64,000 nt of DNA from Mycetohabitans endofungorum (GCF_002927045.1 NZ_PRDW01000002.1:186001-250000), one strand, 5' to 3'; numbered from the stretch's first letter, positions 47,539 through 56,724 are shown. The notes: generated by a model not told the origin, from the letters alone. Numbers and translations: made by a program.

Positions 47539-48135
47539 GGTGCAGTCAAGGACTGTGCGTTAAAGCAAGAGCCATCCCTAAAAATCGGTATAAATCGGTG
47601 GATGTTAAGACAGATTGGGAATTCCGGCTGATGTCCCAGGTTTTGTTCCGCAAAGCCGAAAATGCCTCAGGCGGAATAAGGGTTTGCGGGCTGCGCCCCA
47701 AACTCGATTGCGGAACGGATTATCATAAATAATTGATATTTACAGAATTTTACGAAGCATTAGAACCGAGCATGACGATCAACGGGACACACCCACCAGC
47801 GGGCAAGCGATGACAGGACGGTTGCGCTGCAAGCGTTCGGCGCGCTGCTGTCAGAGCCGTACCTCCTCGGGCGAGATGGGCGCAATCTGGCACTGATTGA
47901 GCTATACCCAGCTCGGCTTCGCGAAATTGCGCAGCTGCTGCAGGCGTAAGTGACTGAAAAGCGCTTGTCTAGTCACCGATTAGCCAAAACACGCAGTGAG
48001 TCGGTCAACGATGCTCGCTCTCGCCGTGGCAGATAAGGTTTAGGCGACTGTCACGCTCGATCGATCCGGAGCTAGACGCCGCGCTCATTTCTGGTAATAA
48101 TGATCATTATGATTGATATGGAAAAGGAGGGTGCG
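47539..48135. other. Island interior with gene debris and inverted repeat
   Basis: About 600 bases without an intact gene. At 47645-47653 and 47708-47716 lies a perfect 9-bp inverted repeat (GTTCCGCAA / TTGCGGAAC), enclosing a small GGGC-TGC-GCCC hairpin. From about 47770 to 47949 one plus frame, without start, reads VALQAFGALLSEPYLLGRDG and LIELYPARLREIAQLLQA before TAA; it looks like the tail of a lost protein of unknown family. Confidence 0.4.
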
Positions 48136-48408
48136 ATGATTACCGAAGTCAATGCCGTGAACTTCCGACAAAACCTAGGCGAAATGCTCAATCAGGTACA
48201 GTATCGCAACGACAGCATCGTTATCAATAAGGATGGCAAGCCGGTCGCAGCGCTCGTCGACGCCGAATTATTCGCCCGCATCCGGCGTATGCAGGACCGC
48301 TTCAATGCGCTCAGCGACCGAATCGCCGAAGCCTATGCCGGCGTGCCGGTTCAGGAAGGTCAGGCGGAGATCGATGCCGCGGTGGCCGCTGAGCGGAAGC
48401 GGTGCTGA
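48136..48408 (+). CDS. Phd/YefM-type antitoxin
   Basis: A 90-residue protein. The ATG at 48136 follows AAGGAGG. The N-terminal DNA-binding fold MITEVNAVNFRQNLGEMLNQ, then IVINKDGKPVAALVDAELF, is a Phd/YefM domain; the C-terminal charged helix (IAEAYAGVPVQEGQAEIDAA) would wrap the toxin. It neutralises the PIN toxin encoded next and represses the operon. Its stop TGA overlaps the toxin start (TGATG). Confidence 0.85.
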   Translation: MITEVNAVNFRQNLGEMLNQVQYRNDSIVINKDGKPVAALVDAELFARIRRMQDRFNALSDRIAEAYAGVPVQEGQAEIDAAVAAERKRC

Positions 48409-48821
48409 TGGCTAGCTTACGTGTCGTGCTTGATACCAACGTGCTGGTATCAGGCTTGGCTTACCCGAGCAGCGTGCCTGGGCGCATCGTCGCGGCTTGG
48501 CGCCAAGGCGGGTTGGAGGTGGCACTGTCGCACTACATCTTAGACGAGATGGTCCGGGTTCTACCGCGGTTGCCTAGGGTAGGCATGACACCGGCGCAAA
48601 TTCGCGATCTAGCCGACAGTTTTATGTTATTGGCCGATGTAGTCGAGCCAGAAGGCGCGCAGGACGCAAGTTTGCGCGATTCCGCTGATCAGCCCGTATT
48701 ACTTACGTTGCTGGCAGCGAAAGCGCAGTATCTCATTACGGGGGACAAGGATCTGTTGACGCTGGCGGATCGGTATCCTATCGTCACGCCCGCGGATTTC
48801 TGGACGCGCCATGGGACCTAG
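48408..48821 (+). CDS. PIN-domain ribonuclease toxin
   Basis: A 137-residue PIN nuclease. From ATG 48408: MASLRVVLDTNVLVSGLAYP supplies the first acidic residue (Asp9), SHYILDEMVRVLPR the Glu, and YLITGDKDLLTL the C-terminal acidic cluster; it closes with PIVTPADFW, common in the COG1569 type of PIN toxins. It probably cleaves RNA when unbound. It forms an operon with the overlapping antitoxin and may stabilise the island against loss. Confidence 0.85.
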   Translation: MASLRVVLDTNVLVSGLAYPSSVPGRIVAAWRQGGLEVALSHYILDEMVRVLPRLPRVGMTPAQIRDLADSFMLLADVVEPEGAQDASLRDSADQPVLLTLLAAKAQYLITGDKDLLTLADRYPIVTPADFWTRHGT

Positions 48822-48884
48822 TTGAAATCGGCTGGTGCTGAGAGTGCTCGTGTATTGATCCGGCACGCTCGCGCGATGCCTTCG

Positions 48885-49374
48885 GGGGACCCGCGATAAG
48901 CATGTCCTCCAGCTTGAACGCGCCTTCGGCAAACAGGAACTTCGCGCGCAGCGCTTAGAACGAATAGCCACGGCCCAGCCGGTTCATTACGCGGATCGGT
49001 TGTTCAAGCTCTCCATGTAAGCGTTCGTTACGGGGCGATCAAAGTACGCCAGAATCTCCGGCATCCAGTTCTGGAATGCCGTGGTCAACGGTTCGAAGTG
49101 CCTGTGCAGGCCGTACGGGATGGACCTGTACCAGCCCAAAGGCGTCGTGTGCCTCATCGGGCGGCTGGCAATCGTAGATTCCATAAATGGCTTCTTTAAG
49201 CCTGTACGCTTTGCCGAGTAAAGGATAGTTTAGCGTCCAAACTTCCATCAGCAGCCGCTCTTGGCCGGTCAAGTCGCGCTCGCGTTTGAGTAGCACGACG
49301 CGATCGCGCGTAAGCGTTGCGGAATGACCGCCTTGCTTTAGCATTTGGCCTTCTGACACGAGGACCGACCGCAT
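48885..49374 (-). mobile_element. ISL3-family transposase remnant
   Basis: Several minus-strand frames together give the C-terminal half of an ISL3 transposase: RDLTGQERLLMEVWTLNYP then AYRLKEAIYGIYD, then, after a shift, FEPLTTAFQNWMPEILAYFD, TNAYMESLNN, and, past an in-frame stop, RGYSF and ALRAKFLFAEGAFK. Frameshifts and a stop codon show it is dead. No terminal inverted repeat was identified. Confidence 0.75.
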
Positions 49375-49443
49375 GCCGCTGGAGCCACTTTACGTTACTA
49401 ACCGGGTTGTTGCGATCATTCTGCCCAACGCGCCGTTCGTCGA

Positions 49444-49711
49444 TTGGACCAAAGCGGCAAGGACAATTGTCTGGATAATGCCGCCATGCAGAGTTTCTTC
49501 GGCACGCTCAAGTCCAAACTCTTTCATCTTGAGCGCTTGCGCAACCTGGATGAACTGCAGACCAGTCTGGCACGCTACATCACTATTACAACCACGATTC
49601 GCATCAAACTCAAACTAAAAGGGCTGAGCCCTGTGCAATACAGGACCCAGCCCAGTCAGCCCTAGCTTTCCGAAACTGTCCAACTTTGTGGGGTCGGTTC
49701 AATGTCCAGTG
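49444..49711 (+). mobile_element. IS3-family element, right copy, 3' end only
   Basis: The plus strand encodes the last part of an IS3 orfB transposase: NCLDNAAMQSFFGTLKSKLF (containing the Glu of DDE), HLERLRNLDELQTSLARYIT, and KLKLKGLSPVQYRTQPS. The terminus at 49711 mirrors that at 43231. The 5' side is cut by ISL3 debris. With the left copy it frames the island. Confidence 0.8.
49606..49711 (-). repeat. Right arm of island-bounding inverted repeat
   Basis: Inverted counterpart of 43231-43336, with two differences in the hairpin arm (GAGCC versus GACCC context). The common terminus is the sequence CACTGGACATT read outward-in on each side. Confidence 0.9.
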
Positions 49712-49741
49712 AGGTTTTTGGAGTCCGCCAGCGATCGAAGA

Positions 49742-49999
49742 TCAGTGCAGCACGACGGGTTGGTTCATCAGGCTGTCGAATTGCCCGAGGAATTCGTCGA
49801 CTTCCTCCAGCGACGGTTGCTCTTGGATCAGGCGCTGCACGTGCTCGCGAAAGCGAGCCGCCATCGAGCCGTCGATGAATATCTCGCGCTGCGCATTTTT
49901 GTCGACGATCTCGAAACCGCCGGACAGCATTGTGCCGTGCTCGGCTTGGGGGGCGAATTCGACAACGCAGTAGTTCGGGCTGTTGTAGATCATTTGCAT
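49742..49999 (-). CDS. DUF3567 protein
   Basis: An 85-residue protein starting at ATG 49999, with GAGGAG upstream. MQMIYNSPNYCVVEFAPQAE, then GGFEIVDKNAQREIFIDG and AARFREHVQRLI belong to DUF3567, a short family found almost only in beta-proteobacteria, with no known function. Cytoplasmic, no motifs for catalysis. It is the first core gene after the island; its 3' end is 30 bases from the IS terminus. Confidence 0.88.
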   Translation of the reverse strand: MQMIYNSPNYCVVEFAPQAEHGTMLSGGFEIVDKNAQREIFIDGSMAARFREHVQRLIQEQPSLEEVDEFLGQFDSLMNQPVVLH

Positions 50000-50220
50000 G
50001 GCGACACTCCTCAATTCTGTTGCTCTGCCACGGTTTGCACCGTAGATGGAGAGGGTGGTCAGAAATTCAAGGGGCCGACCCGGAACGGGTATTCCCTGCG
50101 GTTACATTATGTTACGTTGTTGAACTAACTGCCGTTCCGAATCTACCGATTCGACCGCCGGTGCGGAAAAGGATTCCAGCGCCAGGCCGACGCACTGAAC
50201 GGCCAAGCGAAGCATCCGCG

Positions 50221-51786
50221 TTACGGTTTCGCCGGCGCCTGCCATGGCGATGATTCAGCATGGCCTATGCCCGGCACAGACGTGGGTGCATCGGCGGTCG
50301 CGGGCGCCGGATGCTTTTGAGCGGGCTCGGCTGGGGCGACGGTCCCCTCTTCGGGCATGCCGATCGCCTCGGACAGGGTGGGCCGGCCCGTCCCGCTGTT
50401 CGCCGGTAGCTTGCCGTGCCACAGCAATTCGACTTGCGTGCCGTTTGGCTCAGTTTGCACTAGCCTGACCGGCAGGTAATCGAGCATAGGGCAGAGCCAT
50501 ACGTCGATGCGCCGCCGGTCGCCGTTGCGGCGTGGCAGGCGCATAAAATGTAATGCATCGACGAATCCTTGCCGAGTCTGCACCGATTCGGTGCCCATCA
50601 TCTCGATCGGCCAGGTCTCGCCACTGTCGCTGTCGGCGACGAAAAACTGGCGTGTGACGCCCGGTGTATAGGCCGACGGGTTACCGCGCACGAGGCTGGC
50701 CAATTGCATCACCATGCTGAAGCGGTCTTGCGCGCCGTCGGACAGTGGCAAGATTTGAGGCGAGCGCGAGAACGCGATGCGTCCCGGCTGCGTGTCGCGC
50801 TCAAAGCGCGTCGTATCGGTGCCTCGGCGCCCGCGCTGTTCCACGTAGCGTTGCGGCGCGAGCCCGAATGCGTCGACGCGGCCCTCGCTGGTGAAGCTGT
50901 ATGTGCCCACGAACGGCAGCGTCATCGAGACGACCATTTGGTAATGTGCGCCATTGGTGGTCCAACGCAGCGTGCCAGCCTGATTTTGCACGCCGTTGTA
51001 GAAAGTGTCGTACCGGATATCCGCGCTCGGGGGCAGCGCGAATTTTTCGCCGCCGGGCGCGAGCGGCGCGGAGGCCGGCGACGGGGCTGAGGCGGCTGAC
51101 GTGCTCGAAGCATTTGAAGTACCAGAAGCAGCTGAAGTAACCGAAGTAGCCGAAGTAGTTGAAGCAGTCGAAGCATCGGATGCGCTCGACGCCGCGGCCA
51201 CGTGCGACGCGTCGTTCGCGACCGCGTCGCGCGTGGCCGGCGGCGGTTGCCAGCTGGTGTCGTATTCGCTGGCGAGCGGGCCGCGTGTGCCGGCAAAGGC
51301 CTGTGCGGCCGTGTCAGCCGGTGTGTGCGGGGTCAGCGCGCCCGGCCGGGTGTTGTCTTTCGCGCGCGGTGTCCGGGCGGGCGGCAGGCCAGCGGTGTCG
51401 GCGCGCGTAGCACGGGACGTGTTCGGCTGTGGTACCACCGCTTGCAAGACATCGCTGGACGGCAGGGCTGCCGCGCTGGGCGGCGAGAGAGGCGCCGCGT
51501 GTGGCGCATCACCGGTCACCGACGCGGCGCGCTCGGGCTGCATCGCCGAGTCGATCGGCCGCGGTATCAGCACGGCGACCTGGATGGGGATCTCGCTCGG
51601 CATCAGTGCGAGGTTCAGTCCAGGCACGCGTTCTAACCACACGCCAGCTAGCGCATGGGCGAGCAATACCAGCGCCAAGGTGACGACCCAGCGCGTGGCT
51701 GGCCCGCGTGCATGCCGGCGGCATGAGTGGCTGGCAACGATCGTGCTGGGCCGCCGCGATGCGGCGTGCGAAGACAATTCCGCCAT
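50221..51786 (-). CDS. DUF3108 envelope protein with low-complexity linker
   Basis: A 521-residue protein. One hydrophobic segment (about residues 33-50) anchors it; residues 60-250 are a Pro/Ala/Ser/Thr linker, including an 8-unit Ser/Thr/Ala repeat encoded by 9-base units; residues 255-450 are the DUF3108 domain (ADIRYDTFYNGVQNQAGTLR, SFTSEGRVDAFGLAPQRYVE, RRRIDVWLCPMLDYLPVRL), a beta-rich periplasmic fold. Family function is unknown. On the minus strand, upstream of DUF3567 at about 220 bases. Confidence 0.85.
   Translation of the reverse strand: MAELSSHAASRRPSTIVASHSCRRHARGPATRWVVTLALVLLAHALAGVWLERVPGLNLALMPSEIPIQVAVLIPRPIDSAMQPERAASVTGDAPHAAPLSPPSAAALPSSDVLQAVVPQPNTSRATRADTAGLPPARTPRAKDNTRPGALTPHTPADTAAQAFAGTRGPLASEYDTSWQPPPATRDAVANDASHVAAASSASDASTASTTSATSVTSAASGTSNASSTSAASAPSPASAPLAPGGEKFALPPSADIRYDTFYNGVQNQAGTLRWTTNGAHYQMVVSMTLPFVGTYSFTSEGRVDAFGLAPQRYVEQRGRRGTDTTRFERDTQPGRIAFSRSPQILPLSDGAQDRFSMVMQLASLVRGNPSAYTPGVTRQFFVADSDSGETWPIEMMGTESVQTRQGFVDALHFMRLPRRNGDRRRIDVWLCPMLDYLPVRLVQTEPNGTQVELLWHGKLPANSGTGRPTLSEAIGMPEEGTVAPAEPAQKHPAPATADAPTSVPGIGHAESSPWQAPAKP
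51107..51178 (+). repeat. Eight tandem 9-base units (GAAGYANNN) inside DUF3108 gene
   Basis: Eight in-frame units, each starting GAAGCA or GAAGTA, encode on the minus strand a Ser/Thr/Ala tripeptide array. Unit number can change without altering the frame, so length variation of the linker is expected. Confidence 0.85.
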
Positions 51787-51838
51787 GGATTTCCAAGCAG
51801 GCGGGCACTACGCGTTGCATGCGCGATCGTACCCCAGT

Positions 51839-52549
51839 TCATAGGACAGCCATTGCATAGGACAGCCATTGCGCGCAGTCGCGCAGCGCCACGTCGATTT
51901 CGCCGCCCCAGCGGATATCAAACGTGCCTTCCTGTCCGGCCGCGATCAGCGCGAGCGCTCCAGTGGCATCGAACACTGGCCTGCAGAACGCATAGAGCGG
52001 CGGCAGCAGCATACCCTGCGTCCGTGCGGCACCGTGTTTGCGAACCTTGGCAAATAGCGCTTTGGCATCCGTTGCGTGCGCGGGGCATTGGGCAGCCGCG
52101 ACGCGCGTGCATCGCGCAGTTCGTGCTCGATTATCGCCGCTGCACGGCAGGTAGGCAGCAAACAGCCGCTCAGTGGCCGAACTGAGCAATGGCATCACAT
52201 CGCCGAGCTTGAGCGAGGCTTTGGCTGGATGGCTCAACTCCGTCCAGTGTACGACAGTCGGCCCTGATTGCCCCAAACTGCGATGCCCACCGTCTGGTCG
52301 AGCTGATCACGCAGTCTGGTCAATGCGATTCGCGAGCTTCATGCCGTCCACGCGCACGAGTCGCGCCAGGCCTATCTGCAGCGTAAAGTCGCCGAGTTCG
52401 TAGCGCTGTGCCAAATCGCGCAGCATCATTGCATGTGGTTTGTTGGTCAACACCTCGAGCAGCTTAAAGCCAACCTCGATCGACTGAATGCCAGAGCGCA
52501 CCTTGTCTTCGCCGATATCGCCGCGCTCGTTTTCAACTTCCTCTCCCAT
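51839..52549 (-). pseudogene. IclR-family regulator, inactivated
   Basis: Minus-strand pieces give an IclR protein in broken form. N-terminus: GIQSIEVGFKLLEVLTNKPH and LAQ, but the text then jumps to RYELGDFTLQIGLARL, so the helix-turn-helix recognition segment (about 20 residues in relatives) is missing. A shift follows MKLAN; the alternate frame reads ALTRLRDQLDQTVGIAVWG; a further shift restores PTVVHWTELSHPAKASLKLG and the effector domain to EIDVALRDCAQWLSY. Internal deletion plus two frameshifts make it a pseudogene. It is divergent from the enoyl-CoA hydratase it may once have controlled. Confidence 0.75.
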
Positions 52550-52610
52550 TGTGGCGGGCGTCTGCTAGTGTTCAGACTATCGGGCGTGCTGCCCGCTTCC
52601 GGACAGGCCG

Positions 52611-53447
52611 ATGAAAGATTTTCCGAACGACCTACACTACGCCCGCTACGAAGCGCTAAAGCTGCGCCGACACGAGCACGGGATTCTCGAAGTGATCATG
52701 AGTGGTGAAGGGGGCAACAAGAGCGCGTTGGCCACCGCCGATGAACGGATGCATCGCGAACTGGCGGATATCTGGCGCGACATCGACACTGATCCGCACA
52801 CACGGGTGGCGATCATCCGCGGCGAAGGTAAGGGATTCTCCGGCGGCGGCAATCTGGCATTGGTCGAGCAGATGGCCAACGACTTCCAGGTGCGCGCGCG
52901 GGTATGGCGCGAGGCGCGTGACCTCGTCTACAACCTGGTTAATTGCAGCAAGCCGGTGGTCTCGGCGATGCACGGTCCGGCGGTGGGGGCTGGCCTGGTG
53001 GCCGGCTTGCTCGCCGATATTTCAATCGCCGCGAAAAGCGCGCTCATCATCGACGGACATACGCGGCTGGGTGTGGCCGCCGGCGATCACGCGGCGATCG
53101 TCTGGCCGCTGCTGTGTGGCATGGCCAAGGCCAAGTATCACCTGCTGCTGTGCGAGCCGGTGTCCGGCGACGAAGCTGAGCGTATCGGCCTGGTGTCGCT
53201 GACGGTCGACGATATCGACCTGGTGCCGAAGTCCTTTGAGCTGGCGCAGCGATTGGCCAACGGCTCGCAAAGCGCCATCCGTTGGACCAAGTACGCGTTG
53301 AACAACTGGCTACGCAGCGCCGGCCCGACGTTCGACACATCGCTGGCGCTGGAATTTCTCGGTTTCGGTGGGCAGGACGTGCACGAAGGCATTCATTCGC
53401 TGCGCGAGCGTCGCGCGCCACGGTTTCCAGACGGTGCGCCGTTCTGA
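52611..53447 (+). CDS. Enoyl-CoA hydratase/isomerase family protein
   Basis: A 278-residue crotonase-fold protein. The oxyanion-hole motifs are [20 protein letters not shown] and [40 protein letters not shown]-like text ([18 protein letters not shown]) places it in the branch where one catalytic Glu is replaced, so hydratase activity cannot be assumed. Length and C-terminal helices are normal. It starts 62 bases from the divergent IclR pseudogene, which suggests that its control has been lost. Confidence 0.85.
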   Translation: MKDFPNDLHYARYEALKLRRHEHGILEVIMSGEGGNKSALATADERMHRELADIWRDIDTDPHTRVAIIRGEGKGFSGGGNLALVEQMANDFQVRARVWREARDLVYNLVNCSKPVVSAMHGPAVGAGLVAGLLADISIAAKSALIIDGHTRLGVAAGDHAAIVWPLLCGMAKAKYHLLLCEPVSGDEAERIGLVSLTVDDIDLVPKSFELAQRLANGSQSAIRWTKYALNNWLRSAGPTFDTSLALEFLGFGGQDVHEGIHSLRERRAPRFPDGAPF

Positions 53448-53493
53448 CTGGGCGATGCCCATTATGACCGAGCAGCAGAGGGAGGCAGGATCA

Positions 53494-54966
53494 ATGAGCG
53501 ATTCAGGCGGCAATACCCCATTTTCGTCATTCCCGCAGTTTTCGCCGAATGCCGGCTATCAGATGTTCGACAGCTTGCTCAAGCTGATGCGTATGCCGGA
53601 CAGTTTTGCAGACGGCGGCGGGCCGACGTCGTCACCGCTCGGGCTCAGACCGGATATCGTCGCGCAGCTGATGAGCGTTGAGGAGCTCGATAAGCGCATC
53701 ATCGATCTTCAAGCGGTCGAACAGTGGCTCAAGCTCAACTTGTCGATGCTGCAGTCGATGATCCAGGCGCTGCAGGTGCAACGCTCGACGCTTGCGACGC
53801 TGCGCGCGTTCGGCGCATTCGTGCAGGCGCCGATGACGTCTGCGCCGGACGGCGCGTCTGGCGCAGGCCGTCCGTCGGGCGAGTCCGGCATAAGTGGCGA
53901 TGCGCGCGGTGAGCCATGGTCGCCGCCGGCCGCAGCGGGTCAAGCGAACGGAGCAAACGGAGCAAACGGAGCGGATGATGCCCGGCGGACCGGCTCGCAT
54001 GCGGCGTCTGCGGCTGACGATCCCCCGGAGCAAGCGGCGGCCGCGGATCCGTTTGCGTTCGCAAGGGCGTTTTACGATGTCGCGAGCGATGTGGTAAAGG
54101 GTGCGATGGAAGGCGCGGCCGGCGCCACCAGACCTGCCGACGCGGACCCGGCCGCCCCTGGCGAGGCATCGCCGCAACGGGACGCGCCGGCGGCGCACGG
54201 GACCCGGGCGGCGCAGGCGGGCGAACCGGTTGCCGGACAGCGGGGGCCCGATACGCAGGACGGCGCGCCAGCGGATCGTCGTACACCGGATACGTCGCGG
54301 GGTGAAGCCGCCGACGCTGCTGCGGCGGCTGATGCCGGCGAGCACGCGGCCGCGTCCAGGGCCGGCGAGCCGCTCGACGTGTCAGCCTGGTGGAACTTGT
54401 TGCAGACGCAATTCGAGCAGATTGCCCGGTTCGCGGTTGCGCCGCATACGATGCCCGGTGCATCGGTGTCTGCCGACAATATCAAGGAAGCGATGCGGCA
54501 GCGGGTCGACGAGGGGCTGGGGCGTTCGCCGTCGAGCGCTTCGGCGGGGGCGGGCCGATCCGCTGCAAAGGCCCGCGCGCCGTCCAAGCGCGCGGCAGCA
54601 GCTGCAAGCGGATCGGCGACCCAGGGCGGCGCCATGGCGGAAAGCGGAATGGCTTCAAGCGGCACGTCAGTGGCGGCAGGCAAGTCGGCGAGGCACAGCG
54701 GCTCGGCAAAGCACGGCGGGTCCGCTGCGAAGGATAAATCTGCGACGCGTAGCAAGCTGGCGACGGCGACGGGTCGCAAGGTCCCAACGGCTCGCAACGC
54801 CGCCACCCATGGTAACGCCACGAGTGGCACGGCCACGACAGGCAATAAGGCCGTGATTGGCAGCAGCGCCGACGCGGACAATAGGCCGTCAGCGGCCCGC
54901 AAGCGCACCAAGGGAACGATGCCGGCGGCCGGCGTGCGCGAGCGCCGCGGCCAGACCGCCAAATAG
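53494..54966 (+). CDS. phaM: PHB granule-associated protein PhaM-like
   Basis: A 490-residue protein. The ATG at 53494 follows GGAGG. The PhaM signature lies at residues 48-105: VAQLMSVEELDKRIIDLQAV and EQWLKLNLSMLQSMIQAL, then VQRSTLATLRAFG. In between are Ala/Gly/Asp-rich linkers, and the last 150 residues are a Lys/Ala/Ser-rich histone-like tail (AAKARAPSKRAAAAA, KHGGSAAKDKSATRSK). PhaM activates PHB synthase PhaC and ties granules to the nucleoid. The linker is longer than in the R. eutropha protein as I remember it. Confidence 0.82.
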   Translation: MSDSGGNTPFSSFPQFSPNAGYQMFDSLLKLMRMPDSFADGGGPTSSPLGLRPDIVAQLMSVEELDKRIIDLQAVEQWLKLNLSMLQSMIQALQVQRSTLATLRAFGAFVQAPMTSAPDGASGAGRPSGESGISGDARGEPWSPPAAAGQANGANGANGADDARRTGSHAASAADDPPEQAAAADPFAFARAFYDVASDVVKGAMEGAAGATRPADADPAAPGEASPQRDAPAAHGTRAAQAGEPVAGQRGPDTQDGAPADRRTPDTSRGEAADAAAAADAGEHAAASRAGEPLDVSAWWNLLQTQFEQIARFAVAPHTMPGASVSADNIKEAMRQRVDEGLGRSPSSASAGAGRSAAKARAPSKRAAAAASGSATQGGAMAESGMASSGTSVAAGKSARHSGSAKHGGSAAKDKSATRSKLATATGRKVPTARNAATHGNATSGTATTGNKAVIGSSADADNRPSAARKRTKGTMPAAGVRERRGQTAK

Positions 54967-54971
54967 CACCG

Positions 54972-55253
54972 GACATCGATGCCGGATGCTTCCGCGCCGC
55001 CGGCTACCCGACCCTTGCGCAGATCGGCCGGCAGATCGTGATCAGCGTGTTTCTTGAGGCACTTGGCGTGCACATCGAGCCGGTAAAGCACGTGAGCTGC
55101 CTGCTCATGCACCCGCCCGATGCGGTGATCACGCGTAACTGGCGGCGCGTGGATATGGTAACGCGCTCTCCCAGCGAGCTGATCACGCTCGGCTATTGCG
55201 ACGTGCTGCAACGGCACGATGCACTGGCCGCATTGATGCGGCCGTCCCTGTAG
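54972..55253 (+). pseudogene. Patatin-like phospholipase C-terminal remnant
   Basis: Directly after phaM a frame without a start codon reads GYPTLAQIGRQIVISVFLEA, LGVHIEPVKHVSCLL and ends SELITLGYCDVLQRHDALAA. This resembles the C-terminal part of bacterial patatin phospholipases (PTLAQIGGQ-type helix and the closing R-E-L-I-A-L-G-x-x-D helix), with the stretch between them shortened. Probably an internal-deletion stump. Identification by memory of the motif, hence moderate. Confidence 0.4.
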
Positions 55254-55465
55254 ACAGCCATCGTCATGCCCCGTGATGTGGCCGGTGCTTGCGGACCGAA
55301 TGAACCCATCTTGCACTATTGTCCGGGATTTGTCCGCATATAGCTGCGAATTTATCGGTTACAAACCGCTTTCTTCTGTCCCCAAAAGCGTAAATTAGGG
55401 TTAGGATTGGCGGCCACGTTTGAACAATAAGGGGCGCGCCGCATCGGCGAAGCTTCACGACACCT

Positions 55466-56476
55466 ATGGCCAAGCACATTTCCGCCGATGGGCAAACGGC
55501 AGAGGCAGCAGATTGGGGGCCGGCGCATGGCGACGGCGCGAGTGGCCGGATGCATGGGGACGATACCGGCGTGCCCGAGCCGTCACTATCGCCGGTCGGC
55601 ATTGGTGCCCTTGCCCATGAAATCGGCTTGACGAAGGATACGTTGCGCGTTTGGGAGCGCCGATACGGTTTTCCTCGGCCGCTGCGCAACACGGGTGGCG
55701 AACGCCTGTATCCGGCCGAGCAGGTCCGCAAGCTGCGGCTTGTGAAGCAGTTGCTGGACGCCGGGCATCGTCCGGGCAACGTGTTGCTGCATTCCGAGCC
55801 GGTTTTGCGTGCGATGGTGCGCCAGAGCACGCCGGTGTCACCCCACGTGGACTTGGCGCCGCTGCTCGAACTGATCGATACCGAGCGTTGGACGGCGCTG
55901 CGCGACGAACTGATGTGGCGCCTGGTGCGCGTGGGCATCGAGCGCTTCATCGACGAAATCGCAATCCCGCTTGGCGCGCGGGTAGGCCAGGCGTCGGCGG
56001 GCGGATCGCCGAGCGCCGCGCATGCGCCGGCGCTCGGACAGGTGCTGCAGGACGTTTTCCGACGTGCGGTGCGGCTGCTCACGGATGTCGTACGGGGCCG
56101 GCCCTGCGCGTTGCTGGCGGCGGTCCCAGGCGCGGCGCATGATGTGCAACTGGCGATGATGGAAGTCTTGTTTGTGCTCTCCCGCTGCCGCTGCGCGGTG
56201 ATGAGTGCCGGCGTATCGATCGATGAGATCGCCGACGCGGCGCGCGCTAGCGATGTTGACATGGTCGTGTTATCGATGGCAGCCGCACCCGACGCCGAGT
56301 CTGCGGCGCGCGCGGCCAGCGAGCTGCAGACTCGGCTGCCGCCGCAGGTGCAACTGTGGACCAGCGGCGGCAACGTCCCGCGCCGCCTCGCGCAACAGGG
56401 GATCCAACACTTGGTGTCGATGACGCACATCGATGGTGCAGTCACGCAGTGGCGTCAACACCGCGTGCTATCATAA
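55466..56476 (+). CDS. MerR-family regulator with CarH-like C-terminal region
   Basis: A 336-residue protein. Residues 40-110 are a MerR DNA-binding domain (GIGALAHEIGLTKDTLRVWE, RRYGFPRPLRNTGGERLYPA, EQVRKLRLVKQLLDAGHRPG). Residues 130-330 resemble the helical plus B12-binding part of CarH/LitR regulators (AAVPGAAHDVQLAMMEVLFV, then VMSAGVSIDEIADAARASDV), but the canonical E-x-H/D-x-H-x-x-G cobalamin motif is degenerate, so light/B12 sensing is doubtful. Not linked to carotenoid genes here. Target unknown. Confidence 0.8.
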   Translation: MAKHISADGQTAEAADWGPAHGDGASGRMHGDDTGVPEPSLSPVGIGALAHEIGLTKDTLRVWERRYGFPRPLRNTGGERLYPAEQVRKLRLVKQLLDAGHRPGNVLLHSEPVLRAMVRQSTPVSPHVDLAPLLELIDTERWTALRDELMWRLVRVGIERFIDEIAIPLGARVGQASAGGSPSAAHAPALGQVLQDVFRRAVRLLTDVVRGRPCALLAAVPGAAHDVQLAMMEVLFVLSRCRCAVMSAGVSIDEIADAARASDVDMVVLSMAAAPDAESAARAASELQTRLPPQVQLWTSGGNVPRRLAQQGIQHLVSMTHIDGAVTQWRQHRVLS

Positions 56477-56724
56477 TTGGAACGTTGTACATTGGCGCCG
56501 CGCAACAGCTAAACACGATGGATAACAGACGCTGCGGGGCCGCTTCGCGGCAACGCGGATTCTCTCGGAAGGCGTCGCCCCGCTGCGGCATTTTTCCGCA
56601 CCTGGGCGGGCCGCGCTCACGTAAAATCCTGCGTTTGCCCGTCTGCCGGGTCGAACCATGCGGCGCACGATATCGATGACGGGCGCAACGCAGTCTACGT
56701 TTTTCAGGTTGATAGGGTGGCACC

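Noticed and set aside
47532-47732. 66-codon ORF after the Ser-rich gene
   Set aside because: Overlaps the stop of the previous gene, no ribosome site, no family; likely chance in an intergenic region with inverted repeats.
54072-55316. 414-codon minus-strand ORF opposite phaM
   Set aside because: Mirror of the Ala/Lys-rich tail; no domain, and phaM is recognisable on the plus strand.
55600-56476. B12-dependent photoreceptor (CarH) call for the MerR protein
   Set aside because: The cobalamin-binding motif is degenerate and no carotenoid genes adjoin, so only MerR family is claimed.
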